Below, one piece after another: positions 1 through 8,517 of a stretch of 27,545 nt of DNA. Numbering within the stretch: the first letter of the stretch is position 1; each line of letters begins with the position of its first letter. Position numbers and translations under genes: made by a program. The stretch lies in the IMG/VR virus record IMGVR_UViG_3300042731_001294, positions 1 through 27,545 of that record, one strand, 5' to 3'. The notes beneath the pieces were generated by a model. The model did not search any database. It was not told the origin of the DNA and saw only the letters and a program-made list of their open reading frames with translations. Source of the DNA: a virus.

Positions 1-2
1 TT

Positions 3-80
3 ATCTACGTTGAGAACCGTCGTCTAATCACTCGTGCTCCTGACCAGATTGAAGACATCAAACTAGTCATCGAATTCTGA
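3..80 (+). CDS. 3' end of upstream structural gene (partial; possibly baseplate wedge)
   Basis: The window opens inside an open frame that reads 25 codons to a TGA at 78-80. The visible end contains IYVENRRLITRAP and finishes in KLVIEF, a short beta-hairpin-like tail. It is followed at once by a terminator and a late promoter, so it is the last gene of the preceding unit. In T4-like cyanophages the giant DUF4815-type protein lies next to baseplate wedge genes, so a wedge component such as a gp6-type protein is a reasonable guess. Twenty-five residues cannot settle it. The frame is certain to be open; the product name is inference. Confidence 0.5.
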   Translation: MYVENRRLITRAPDQIEDIKLVIEF

Positions 81-100
81 TTAAAACAATCGATTATAAG

Positions 101-128
101 TCCCTCCAGAGATGGGGGGATTTTTTTT
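101..128 (+). terminator. Intrinsic (hairpin plus T-tract) terminator
   Basis: TCCCTCC (101-107) pairs with GGGGGGA (114-120) around a six-base loop. All seven pairs form, one of them a G-U wobble. Eight T's follow directly (121-128). It lies 20 bases after the stop of the upstream gene and just before a late promoter, so it separates two transcription units. Confidence 0.8.
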
Positions 129-133
129 ATCTC

Positions 134-141
134 TATAAATA
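134..141 (+). promoter_or_regulatory. T4-type late promoter, TATAAATA
   Basis: This is an exact match to the T4 late promoter element, which is read by a gp55-type sigma factor with the sliding clamp as coactivator. If its last base is -6, transcription starts near 147, giving a leader of about 31 bases before the ATG at 178. It lies in the only gap between the terminator and the first giant gene, with no competing -35 box expected for this class. Confidence 0.8.
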
Positions 142-177
142 CTAAGGACAAAGAATGCTAGTATTTGGCGGAAAACC

Positions 178-3100
178 ATGCCACAGAAGACTAACCTTAA
201 TGTAAATCCTTATTATGAGGACTTTGACGCGAATAAAAATTTCTACAAGATTTTATTCCGTCCTGGGTATTCTATTCAGAGCAGGGAACTAACACAAGTT
301 CAATCTATCTTACAAAATCAGATTGAGTCTTTTGGTAAGTATGCTTTCAAGCAAGGTGACCTAGTAGTCCCAGGTGAGGTAGGTCTTAATACTAAGTTAG
401 ATTATGTAAAGCTTTCTTCAGTATCTGAAGTTGCCATTAATGAAGGTAATGAGATTGTCTATAAGAAATATGACATTTCTCAGTTAATTGGCACCCAGTT
501 GAGAGGATTAAACTCTGGTGTTATTGGCACGGTACTAGCAACAAAACTAGCAACAGAAACTACAGCAGATACAATCTATGTAAACTATCTGACTAGTGGA
601 GATTCTAACACAGAAGTAACCTTTAGGCAAGGTGAGACATTAGAAGTTATTGATGGAGTCAACACTCCATTATTGGTCGTGGGTACTGATGGTAGTGTAC
701 TACCAACTAGCATTCAAATTACAAACCCAGATACAGGAGATGTAACTTCTATTGATAGTCCCGCTATGGGATTTGGTTCTGCTGTAAAAGTAGAAGAGGG
801 AATTTACTTTGTTAATGGATATTTTGTCCGCAACAACACTGAATTGCTTGTTATTGATGATTATTATAATGAACCATCCGCAAAGGTTGGTTTTTCTATC
901 AAAGAAGATATTGTAACTCCAGAAGAAGACGATAGTCTTTATGATAATTCAATTGGTTCTTCAAACTATACTGCACCAGGAGCACATAGACTTAAGATCT
1001 CTCTTTCTCTGGTAAAGTTTGAATTAGATGAATCTACAGATAAAAACTTTATTCAGTTAATTACTACTCTTAGAGGATCTGTACAAAGAAAAGTAAGTCC
1101 TACAAATTACAGTTTAATTGAGCAAACTCTTGCAAGAAGAACTTATGATGAGAGTGGTGATTATGTTGTAGATAATTTCAGTGTAGACATCAGAGAGTAT
1201 GTCCAGAAAGAAGGAAACCGTGGTGTTTATGCAAAAGATGATTTTGGTCTCTTTAATAATCTAACCGAACAAGAAGCTTCCAGAAAGATGGTTGCTAGTG
1301 TTGGTCCTGGTAAAGCATATATCAGGGGTTATGAAATTGTCAATAAAGAAACAAAATACTTAGATATTAATAAAGCTAGAGCAAGTCTAAGCAGTGACAA
1401 TATTAGATTAAAAGCAAAATCACTACCAACTTATAACATCACAAACGTATATGGTAGTGTTCCTTTAAACAAAGAAGGTGCAGATCTAACTCCATATCCA
1501 TACGTCAATTTATATTCAACATATAATGATGGTTCTGTTGGATTAGCAAATACAGAATTGCCATCAGATCATAGACAAACTCTAAACAGACGAGGGCAGT
1601 ATTTTGATAGCAATTCGGCAATTAAAACTATTACACTTGAAGTAACTAGTACAACTAATCCTCTTGCTAATTTAACAGATACAAATTTCCAAAGTTTACT
1701 GGGAACTTTGTATTTTGTAAAAACCAGGAATGATTCTGGAGCTGCTACCTCCACAGGAAGTGTAAAAGCTTTGTCTTACGCGAAGGTAAATAAACCACTT
1801 CTAAATGCTAACGATAGTGTAAAATTCTTAGAACTTACTATTGCTGGCAATAAGGATGATATTGAACTCACTATGCTTGAGTATGACTTAGGTGATTCAA
1901 ATTACCAAAGAAAATTATTCTTGACAGAAGCAGAAGCAGCTGTTGATTCTATTAATTCATATGGTTATATTGTAGATTATTCTCCTACTATCACACCAGT
2001 TATTGGTAGAGCAAAACCAAGTAATTTCTTCCTTAAGGAGAGAGGCACAGGATTTAATCAGGATACTGATATTATTCTCTCTAAAGGTCGTTTACCTGTA
2101 GGAACAGAAGTCTATAATACTACTTTTGGTCTATCTTATTTTGATCCAGAATTCTTTACTAAAATTCTTCTAGATTCAACTCCAGCAGATGGTAGTTTTG
2201 GTATTGGTAAATATGTCTTTGGTTTAAAGAGTGGTGCATATGGTGTAGTCGAAGGAGCACCTTCTGGTGTTTACTCTGTTGGAAGACTTCTTTTTGTTAA
2301 AACTCTATCAGGTAGATTTGTCTCTGGTGAAACTATTAGAGATGAAGACTCCAATACGTCTAAGATTTCTACTGATAATACTATTTCTCACTTTGTTGTT
2401 CAAGACAGAGGTCTTGGATATGCTGATGGATCTAACATATTAATCAACGGTGTAGAAATCGATGCTGGTGTTGTAGAATTGAAGAGACTAGTTAATGGAG
2501 CTTTTTATGCAGCAATCATTAACAATAGATCAGCACTCTCAACAGAATATTCTCAACCTCCTGCTATTAGTATTGTTCAACCAGATGGTGCAGCAAATCC
2601 AACCCAGTCTGCTTCTATCTTACCAGTTCTAGTTAGAAATGCTGTTACAACTTATGTTCCTCAGAATGTTAAGTCTGTAGCATCAGCATTTGGTTCTGGA
2701 AACGCTAATGTTTTCACAGCAGATGTTGTTACTGATGACGAAAAATATGCAGAGATTAAAGCTGTAACTGAGTTCACGTTCTTTGGAACAAAAGGTTTTA
2801 ACTTTATCGAATCTACAAGTTTTAATGCTGATGCTAGCAACGATGTGCAGCAAGGTGATATTGTTCAGTTTGCTGATGTAGATAACAATATTGTTCGTGC
2901 TGTCGTACAATATGCAACTCAAAAGCAAGGATCTCAAAAGTCACGAGTATATCTAGACTCTGTACTACCAGGAGATGTTGTTAATACAAGTATTGTACGT
3001 TTACGTCCAAGAGTAGATAATGCAAACCAAGGAACTTTAATTTATCCATCTGGAAGTAGACAAATTAAAAAGATTGTTGATACCCCAGAAGATACAAAGA

Positions 3101-6100
3101 TCAACTACTTCTTCCGTAGAGATTTTATCACTACTGCTTCTAGTGGTGGTGGTATCATTACATTTGCTGCACAACTAGACTTTGGTACACAAAGGTTTGT
3201 TGCATTCACTGAAGAAAATTACATGATCACAGTCTTGGATCCTGGTGACGCTCCAAATATTTCTGCAGGTGATCTTGTATATGTTGATGCAGATAATGTA
3301 GAAATTACTTCTGCAACAGATACTGCTAGTGGTCTTGCTTCTGGTAGTATTAGTTTAAGACTTCCTAGCACTTACTTCGGAACCATTCCAACAAATGGAA
3401 CATATCCAAAACTAAAACTTACGGCAACATTAGAAGTTACTAACGCAAAACCAAGACTAAAAACTTCTATCGAGAATAAGAGAATTGTTATCTCATCTTC
3501 TGGTGATAGTGTCATTCCATTCAGAGGAACTGACTATGATTCGGAAATTGTAGAAGTTCTCTCTTATTCCGATGCGTATAAACTGAGATATGTTTATGAG
3601 GGAAGTGCTACTCAACCTCCAACTATTGATTCTGCTGGTAATCTAGTTTCTGGAACAGACGTTACTGATAGATTTACATTTGATAATGGTCAAAGAGATA
3701 CTGTATATGATATTTCTAGAATTGTCATCAAACCAGGACAAGAAAAGACAACTGGTCAATTAGTTATTGGTTTTGATTATTTTGAGCAATCTCAAGGTGA
3801 TTTCTGTACTGTTGACAGTTATGTTCATGAAGCAGGTGTAACAGAGGAAGAAATCCCATCATTCAACTCAACTGTACATGGTATTGTAAATCTTAAGAAC
3901 GTTATTGACTTTAGACCAAAAGTAGATTCTAATACTACTATCAGTGGTTTCCAAGATGAAGCATCTCTGTCAGTAACAGTTGGTAATTTCTCTGGACCAG
4001 GAGCAGTTCTTGCTTCTACTCCTGCACCTGATGCAGGACTAGAGTACACACTATCATTCAGTCAAGTTCAATACTTAGATAGAATTGATGGTATTTTCCT
4101 CAACAAAAAAGGAAACTTTATTGTCAAAGAAGGCAACTCTTCACTTAATCCTTCCAAACCAGATCCTGTTGATGATGCTATCCCACTATTCTATGCATAC
4201 ATTCCTGCATACACACAAACTAGTAAGGATGTAAGAATTACAACTATCGATAATCGTCGCTATACTATGCGCGACATCGGTAAATTAGAGAAGCGTATTG
4301 AACGTCTCGAATATTATACCACCCTTAGTGTTCTAGAGCAACAAGCTCTTAACATGCAGGTCAAAGATGAAATTGGTTTTGATAGATTCAAGTCTGGATT
4401 CCTGGTAGATAACTTTGAGTCTCATAGAACAGGTAATCTATCTTCTCTTGATTATCAGTGTGCTATTGATTCTCAGCAGTCAGTATTGCGTCCACAATCA
4501 AAAGAAAATTCTTTTGTACTAAAAGAAGTGAATACTAGAGACGACCAAAGAGTTGTCTCTGGTTATAAGAAGTCTGGAGATATTGTTACCTTACCATATA
4601 CTCACCTAAGTCTTCTTGGAAATAGTTTTGCATCTAAGACACTAAATCCAAATCCATTTGTTGTTTTACAATATGTTGGAGATAGTATTCTTTCTCCATC
4701 TATTGATCAGTGGTATGATGAGTCTAAAGAACCATTAGTTGTAGATACTAACACAGATCTGTATAAAATTTTCTTAGCAAAAGAAAATATCAAGCAAAGT
4801 CTTTCTAGTCTTTATAACTCTTTTGTAGTCAACTGGGTTGGATCTACACCATCATTTACAGCAATTAATTCTTTAGGTAAAATTAATAGTCAAGATGCAC
4901 AAGCGAGTGTAGAAGCTGCTGGAGTTTCCAGTTCCACTAATATTAGTCCACAAAATAATGATGTTGCTAAAGGTGTAAAGACAAACACTATTAGAGGAAA
5001 CAACGTATCTGCTGCCCTGCAGTTCTTCGCTAGAAGTGTTCCTATTAAGTATGTTGTGAAGAGAATGAAACCCAATACGACGTTATCTGTCTTCTTAGAA
5101 GGTAGAAATATTAATCGTTGGGTAAATCCAGACCTTAGATTCAGTGGTATTGCTGGCAATTCATTATCAGCATTTAACGGAACTATTACTACCGACAAAA
5201 ACGGTAATGCTAGTGGTCTAATCTTACTACCAGCTGGTGCTCCACCAAGAGAAAACACAACTTGGACTGGAGACGTAGATACTGTTGATTACGACAATCT
5301 TGCTGAAGAAATTAATATTTCTACAGGCATCAAGACATTTAGATTTACTTCTAGTTCTACAAATGCGGACAAAGCAAACGTAGATACTTACGCCGAAGTT
5401 AAGTATTATGCAACTGGTATTCTTCCAGAAAATCCTGGCACAATTGTTTCAACAAAACCATCCTTCTTTAAAGCAAATGAAGGTGTTCAGTTTGTAGACA
5501 GCAATACTGACAATCCAGTAAGACCTAATCCACTTGCACAAACTTTCAAAGTTGAAAACTATGAGGGTGGTGTGTTTGCTACTGGTGTAGATCTTTTCTT
5601 CAATAAGAAGAGCAATACCATTCCAATTAAGGTATATCTGTCAAATGTAGATTCTGAAAAACCAGCAAAGAATATTGTTCCTGGAACAGAAAAAGTCATT
5701 ATGCCATATACTTTCCTGAAGTTCTTTACTAATGGAAATGTATACGTAACTATTGGAGAAAGTGCTACTGGATCTTCTTCTGCTGCTAGTGGTCCTATCG
5801 AGAGAGTAATTGATAAGAACGGTGTAGATCTTGTTCCTTCATCTTCTGGTAAGTTCTTGCTTACAAATGAGCAAGTGTATACTCTTGTATTGAGTAATCA
5901 TAATGGTCGCTCTTTCTTACCAAATGAAACTTTGATTGTTCCATCTGTTACTTTAGCAAACAATACAGAGGGAACCAACTCTGTATTAACAATTGCAAAA
6001 GATAGTGGTAAAGTTTCAGCAATCAATATTAAGGACACTGGATTAAACTATGATAATGCTATTATTACAATCGAAAGTCCTCAATTGCCAGGTGGATCTG

Positions 6101-8301
6101 TCGCTACCGCAAGAGTAGAAGTTTCTGGTGGAAAAGTATATAATGCAGAGATTTCTCTCCCTGGTTTCGGTTATACCGAAGCACCATCAGTAGTCATCAG
6201 AGGTATCGGTAATGGCGCTGGTGGATGTGTATTAGAAACTCAGATAGAGATTGATACCCCTGCTGTTAGAATGGGTGTAGCGACCGATTACGTGGGAGTT
6301 ACAGACTCTACTGTTCCTACTTATTTTGAGTTTGATCATCCTGTATATCTACAGAATGATACTGAGTATGCACTAACGGTAGAAACCGATTCTGTTGATT
6401 ATGAGATGTGGGCGTCTAGATTAGGCGAGACTGATATTGCAACTAGCACAGTTATCACAACACAACCTTCTCTTGGTTCTGTTTACAGATCTCAAAATAC
6501 AGAGAACTGGACAGAGGATAATTTTGAAGATATCAAGTTTACACTATATCGTGCAGAATTTGATATTAGAAAAGATGCAGAACTTCTTCTCACTAATGAA
6601 TCTTTAGGATATGAACTTCTAGAGAAAAATCCATTTAGAACTGACGCAACAGCAAATACAAATGCAACTTCTAAGTTGTTTGGTAACAATAACAAAATTA
6701 TTAATGTATCTCATAGAGATAATGGTTTTGAAGACACAGGAAATTCCTATGTGTTCTATAGAACAGCATTAGAGACAGGTGGTATCACATCAGATACTTT
6801 AAATTCTACACTGTTCCAAGTTACTAACGGTGGTATTGATGGATACAATATTACCTCACCAATTTCATCTTCTGGTAATGCTTTAGGTGGAGGAGAAACT
6901 GTATATGCTTCATACAATAGAAAGTATGAAATTCTATATCCACAAGTACAGTATCTAACTTTTAGCGATACTAAGATTGAAACTTCGGTGAAGACTACCA
7001 ATATTGTACCAGTAGATTCTACTACCAGTACATATTCTTCATATTCTCAAGCAGAGTATGAAAAAACTTTCCTCAACGAACCACATTATTTCACTAATCA
7101 AAAGGTAATTACATCCGAGATTAATGAAATTCTAAATGACATGAACAACTCCTTAACTTATAAGTTAAAGTTGAGTTCTTCTACATCATACCTATCACCA
7201 GTTGTTGATCTGTCTACTATTAGTGTCAAAACTTCTAGTAATAGAATTGATCATCCAACTGGTCAGGAAAATCGTTACGGAAGAAGAGATCAGATTATTG
7301 AATTCTATCCTCTCTATAAGTTTGCAATTTCTAACTTAATTAACGTACAAATTCAAAATGATCAAAGTGTAGAAGGTTACACTTCTAAAGCAACAGGTCG
7401 TATTGCTAAAGTTGTAGGTAGTGAGGTCTGGGTAAGATTAACTTCGACGCAGTTCTTTAAGAGAGGTGAGAGAATCACATTAGGTTCTCAATTAGATTTG
7501 GTCGAAACCGTAAATAATGAAGAAGTTCCAAGAGCAAAAATTGATACAAATCCTACTCAATTATTCTTGGATATTCCAGATGCTTCAACTATCGAAGCAA
7601 GAAATCCATCCGTAATTGTTGAAACTTATACTAACATTATTACAGGTAAAGCAGTTATCTGGAATAATAAAACACAAGAGTTGACATTAAGAACAGATAC
7701 TCAACCTATTGCTGATGATTTCACTGGAAGAATTATTGACAACACTCTGTTTAACAGAAATGCTGTTGTGAATGATCAAATTGATGATATCTTTAGAGTA
7801 GGTGATTTTGTTAAGTATGCTACTCAAAATGACGAGGATGCTCTCTTCTTAGAGATTGCAAGAATTAGATATGCCGATGGTATTAATTTTGTTGGGGAAG
7901 ACACTTCTAAAAATAGTTCTTCTCTTGCAAAGTATATTACCAAAGAAGTTTCTATCAACAACCCAGGAACTGCTATTGATGTTCACTTAACGATGAACGT
8001 CAAGAATATTTCTGATGTTGAGGTATTGTATAAGTTCAAGAAAGCTTCTACTGCTGAAAACTTTGAAGATATCGATTGGATCTACTTTAATGGTAATGGA
8101 TATCCAGATACTGCGGAAGTTGCATCACCAGAAAATACTATTTCATCAGTGATTGAAAAGCAATCTTCATATCAAGATATCACATATAGCGCAGCAAATC
8201 TCCCTGAATTCTCATCATTTGCTATTAAAATTGTTATGAAGGGAACCGATCCAGCATTCGTTCCTAAAATTCAGGATATCCGAGCAGTAGCAGCATTCTA
8301 A
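178..8301 (+). CDS. Giant virion structural protein with N-terminal DUF4815-type domain
   Basis: The product is 2707 residues, probably a baseplate or tail-periphery protein. The N-terminus (residues 12-65) has the DUF4815 signature as I know it: YYEDFD, then KNFYKILFRPG (R28-P29-G30) and a RELTQ stretch leading to a Q-rich helix. Most of the rest is beta-rich and Gly/Thr/Ser-rich. Residues 1364-1410 break this with a charged helical, coiled-coil-like block starting MRDIGKLEKRIERLEYY, conserved in this family. Residues 1948-2016 hold two GxGY-type modules (FGYTEAPSVVI). The C-terminus looks like a compact beta domain ending RAVAAF. The start is supported by GGCGGA (167-172) five bases upstream and a late promoter 37 bases upstream. 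Its position after a probable baseplate gene suggests it fills a gp7- or gp10-like place, but that is inference. No enzymatic motif was seen. Confidence 0.85.
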   Translation: MPQKTNLNVNPYYEDFDANKNFYKILFRPGYSIQSRELTQVQSILQNQIESFGKYAFKQGDLVVPGEVGLNTKLDYVKLSSVSEVAINEGNEIVYKKYDISQLIGTQLRGLNSGVIGTVLATKLATETTADTIYVNYLTSGDSNTEVTFRQGETLEVIDGVNTPLLVVGTDGSVLPTSIQITNPDTGDVTSIDSPAMGFGSAVKVEEGIYFVNGYFVRNNTELLVIDDYYNEPSAKVGFSIKEDIVTPEEDDSLYDNSIGSSNYTAPGAHRLKISLSLVKFELDESTDKNFIQLITTLRGSVQRKVSPTNYSLIEQTLARRTYDESGDYVVDNFSVDIREYVQKEGNRGVYAKDDFGLFNNLTEQEASRKMVASVGPGKAYIRGYEIVNKETKYLDINKARASLSSDNIRLKAKSLPTYNITNVYGSVPLNKEGADLTPYPYVNLYSTYNDGSVGLANTELPSDHRQTLNRRGQYFDSNSAIKTITLEVTSTTNPLANLTDTNFQSLLGTLYFVKTRNDSGAATSTGSVKALSYAKVNKPLLNANDSVKFLELTIAGNKDDIELTMLEYDLGDSNYQRKLFLTEAEAAVDSINSYGYIVDYSPTITPVIGRAKPSNFFLKERGTGFNQDTDIILSKGRLPVGTEVYNTTFGLSYFDPEFFTKILLDSTPADGSFGIGKYVFGLKSGAYGVVEGAPSGVYSVGRLLFVKTLSGRFVSGETIRDEDSNTSKISTDNTISHFVVQDRGLGYADGSNILINGVEIDAGVVELKRLVNGAFYAAIINNRSALSTEYSQPPAISIVQPDGAANPTQSASILPVLVRNAVTTYVPQNVKSVASAFGSGNANVFTADVVTDDEKYAEIKAVTEFTFFGTKGFNFIESTSFNADASNDVQQGDIVQFADVDNNIVRAVVQYATQKQGSQKSRVYLDSVLPGDVVNTSIVRLRPRVDNANQGTLIYPSGSRQIKKIVDTPEDTKINYFFRRDFITTASSGGGIITFAAQLDFGTQRFVAFTEENYMITVLDPGDAPNISAGDLVYVDADNVEITSATDTASGLASGSISLRLPSTYFGTIPTNGTYPKLKLTATLEVTNAKPRLKTSIENKRIVISSSGDSVIPFRGTDYDSEIVEVLSYSDAYKLRYVYEGSATQPPTIDSAGNLVSGTDVTDRFTFDNGQRDTVYDISRIVIKPGQEKTTGQLVIGFDYFEQSQGDFCTVDSYVHEAGVTEEEIPSFNSTVHGIVNLKNVIDFRPKVDSNTTISGFQDEASLSVTVGNFSGPGAVLASTPAPDAGLEYTLSFSQVQYLDRIDGIFLNKKGNFIVKEGNSSLNPSKPDPVDDAIPLFYAYIPAYTQTSKDVRITTIDNRRYTMRDIGKLEKRIERLEYYTTLSVLEQQALNMQVKDEIGFDRFKSGFLVDNFESHRTGNLSSLDYQCAIDSQQSVLRPQSKENSFVLKEVNTRDDQRVVSGYKKSGDIVTLPYTHLSLLGNSFASKTLNPNPFVVLQYVGDSILSPSIDQWYDESKEPLVVDTNTDLYKIFLAKENIKQSLSSLYNSFVVNWVGSTPSFTAINSLGKINSQDAQASVEAAGVSSSTNISPQNNDVAKGVKTNTIRGNNVSAALQFFARSVPIKYVVKRMKPNTTLSVFLEGRNINRWVNPDLRFSGIAGNSLSAFNGTITTDKNGNASGLILLPAGAPPRENTTWTGDVDTVDYDNLAEEINISTGIKTFRFTSSSTNADKANVDTYAEVKYYATGILPENPGTIVSTKPSFFKANEGVQFVDSNTDNPVRPNPLAQTFKVENYEGGVFATGVDLFFNKKSNTIPIKVYLSNVDSEKPAKNIVPGTEKVIMPYTFLKFFTNGNVYVTIGESATGSSSAASGPIERVIDKNGVDLVPSSSGKFLLTNEQVYTLVLSNHNGRSFLPNETLIVPSVTLANNTEGTNSVLTIAKDSGKVSAINIKDTGLNYDNAIITIESPQLPGGSVATARVEVSGGKVYNAEISLPGFGYTEAPSVVIRGIGNGAGGCVLETQIEIDTPAVRMGVATDYVGVTDSTVPTYFEFDHPVYLQNDTEYALTVETDSVDYEMWASRLGETDIATSTVITTQPSLGSVYRSQNTENWTEDNFEDIKFTLYRAEFDIRKDAELLLTNESLGYELLEKNPFRTDATANTNATSKLFGNNNKIINVSHRDNGFEDTGNSYVFYRTALETGGITSDTLNSTLFQVTNGGIDGYNITSPISSSGNALGGGETVYASYNRKYEILYPQVQYLTFSDTKIETSVKTTNIVPVDSTTSTYSSYSQAEYEKTFLNEPHYFTNQKVITSEINEILNDMNNSLTYKLKLSSSTSYLSPVVDLSTISVKTSSNRIDHPTGQENRYGRRDQIIEFYPLYKFAISNLINVQIQNDQSVEGYTSKATGRIAKVVGSEVWVRLTSTQFFKRGERITLGSQLDLVETVNNEEVPRAKIDTNPTQLFLDIPDASTIEARNPSVIVETYTNIITGKAVIWNNKTQELTLRTDTQPIADDFTGRIIDNTLFNRNAVVNDQIDDIFRVGDFVKYATQNDEDALFLEIARIRYADGINFVGEDTSKNSSSLAKYITKEVSINNPGTAIDVHLTMNVKNISDVEVLYKFKKASTAENFEDIDWIYFNGNGYPDTAEVASPENTISSVIEKQSSYQDITYSAANLPEFSSFAIKIVMKGTDPAFVPKIQDIRAVAAF

Positions 8302-8310
8302 TTTCCGCGT

Positions 8311-8517
8311 ATGGGTTATATTAAAGTTGAAGGGCACGATGGTCTTGTCAGAGACGAGACCACAGGTGCTATCTTGAATCACAGCGATTCTGCCATAGAG
8401 GCAAGACGTAAACAAAGACAACTGAGTTCCGCGTTGGACGACATAAATATGTTGAAGGATGAAATCTCTGAAATCAAAACCCTACTACGAGAGTTAGTCA
8501 AAAATGCCAGCAGTTAA
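8311..8517 (+). CDS. Small coiled-coil phage protein, function unknown
   Basis: This 68-residue protein begins MGYIKVEGHDGLVRDETTGA, an opening I associate with a small family conserved in marine T4-like phages. Residues about 38-65 form an amphipathic, heptad-like helix rich in Leu, Asp, Glu and Lys (DDINMLKDEISEIKTLL), so it probably oligomerises through a coiled coil. It starts nine bases after the first giant gene and overlaps the next gene by 14 bases, which points to co-translation with two structural proteins. No clear Shine-Dalgarno sequence precedes the ATG. It may be a minor virion component or an assembly factor; neither is shown. Confidence 0.8.
   Translation: MGYIKVEGHDGLVRDETTGAILNHSDSAIEARRKQRQLSSALDDINMLKDEISEIKTLLRELVKNASS

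Noticed and set aside
155-205. 16-codon upstream ORF beginning ATG CTA GTA, with AAGGA before it
   Set aside because: The AAGGA would lie at or before the predicted transcript start (about 147). The frame overlaps the first giant gene and has no recognisable product.
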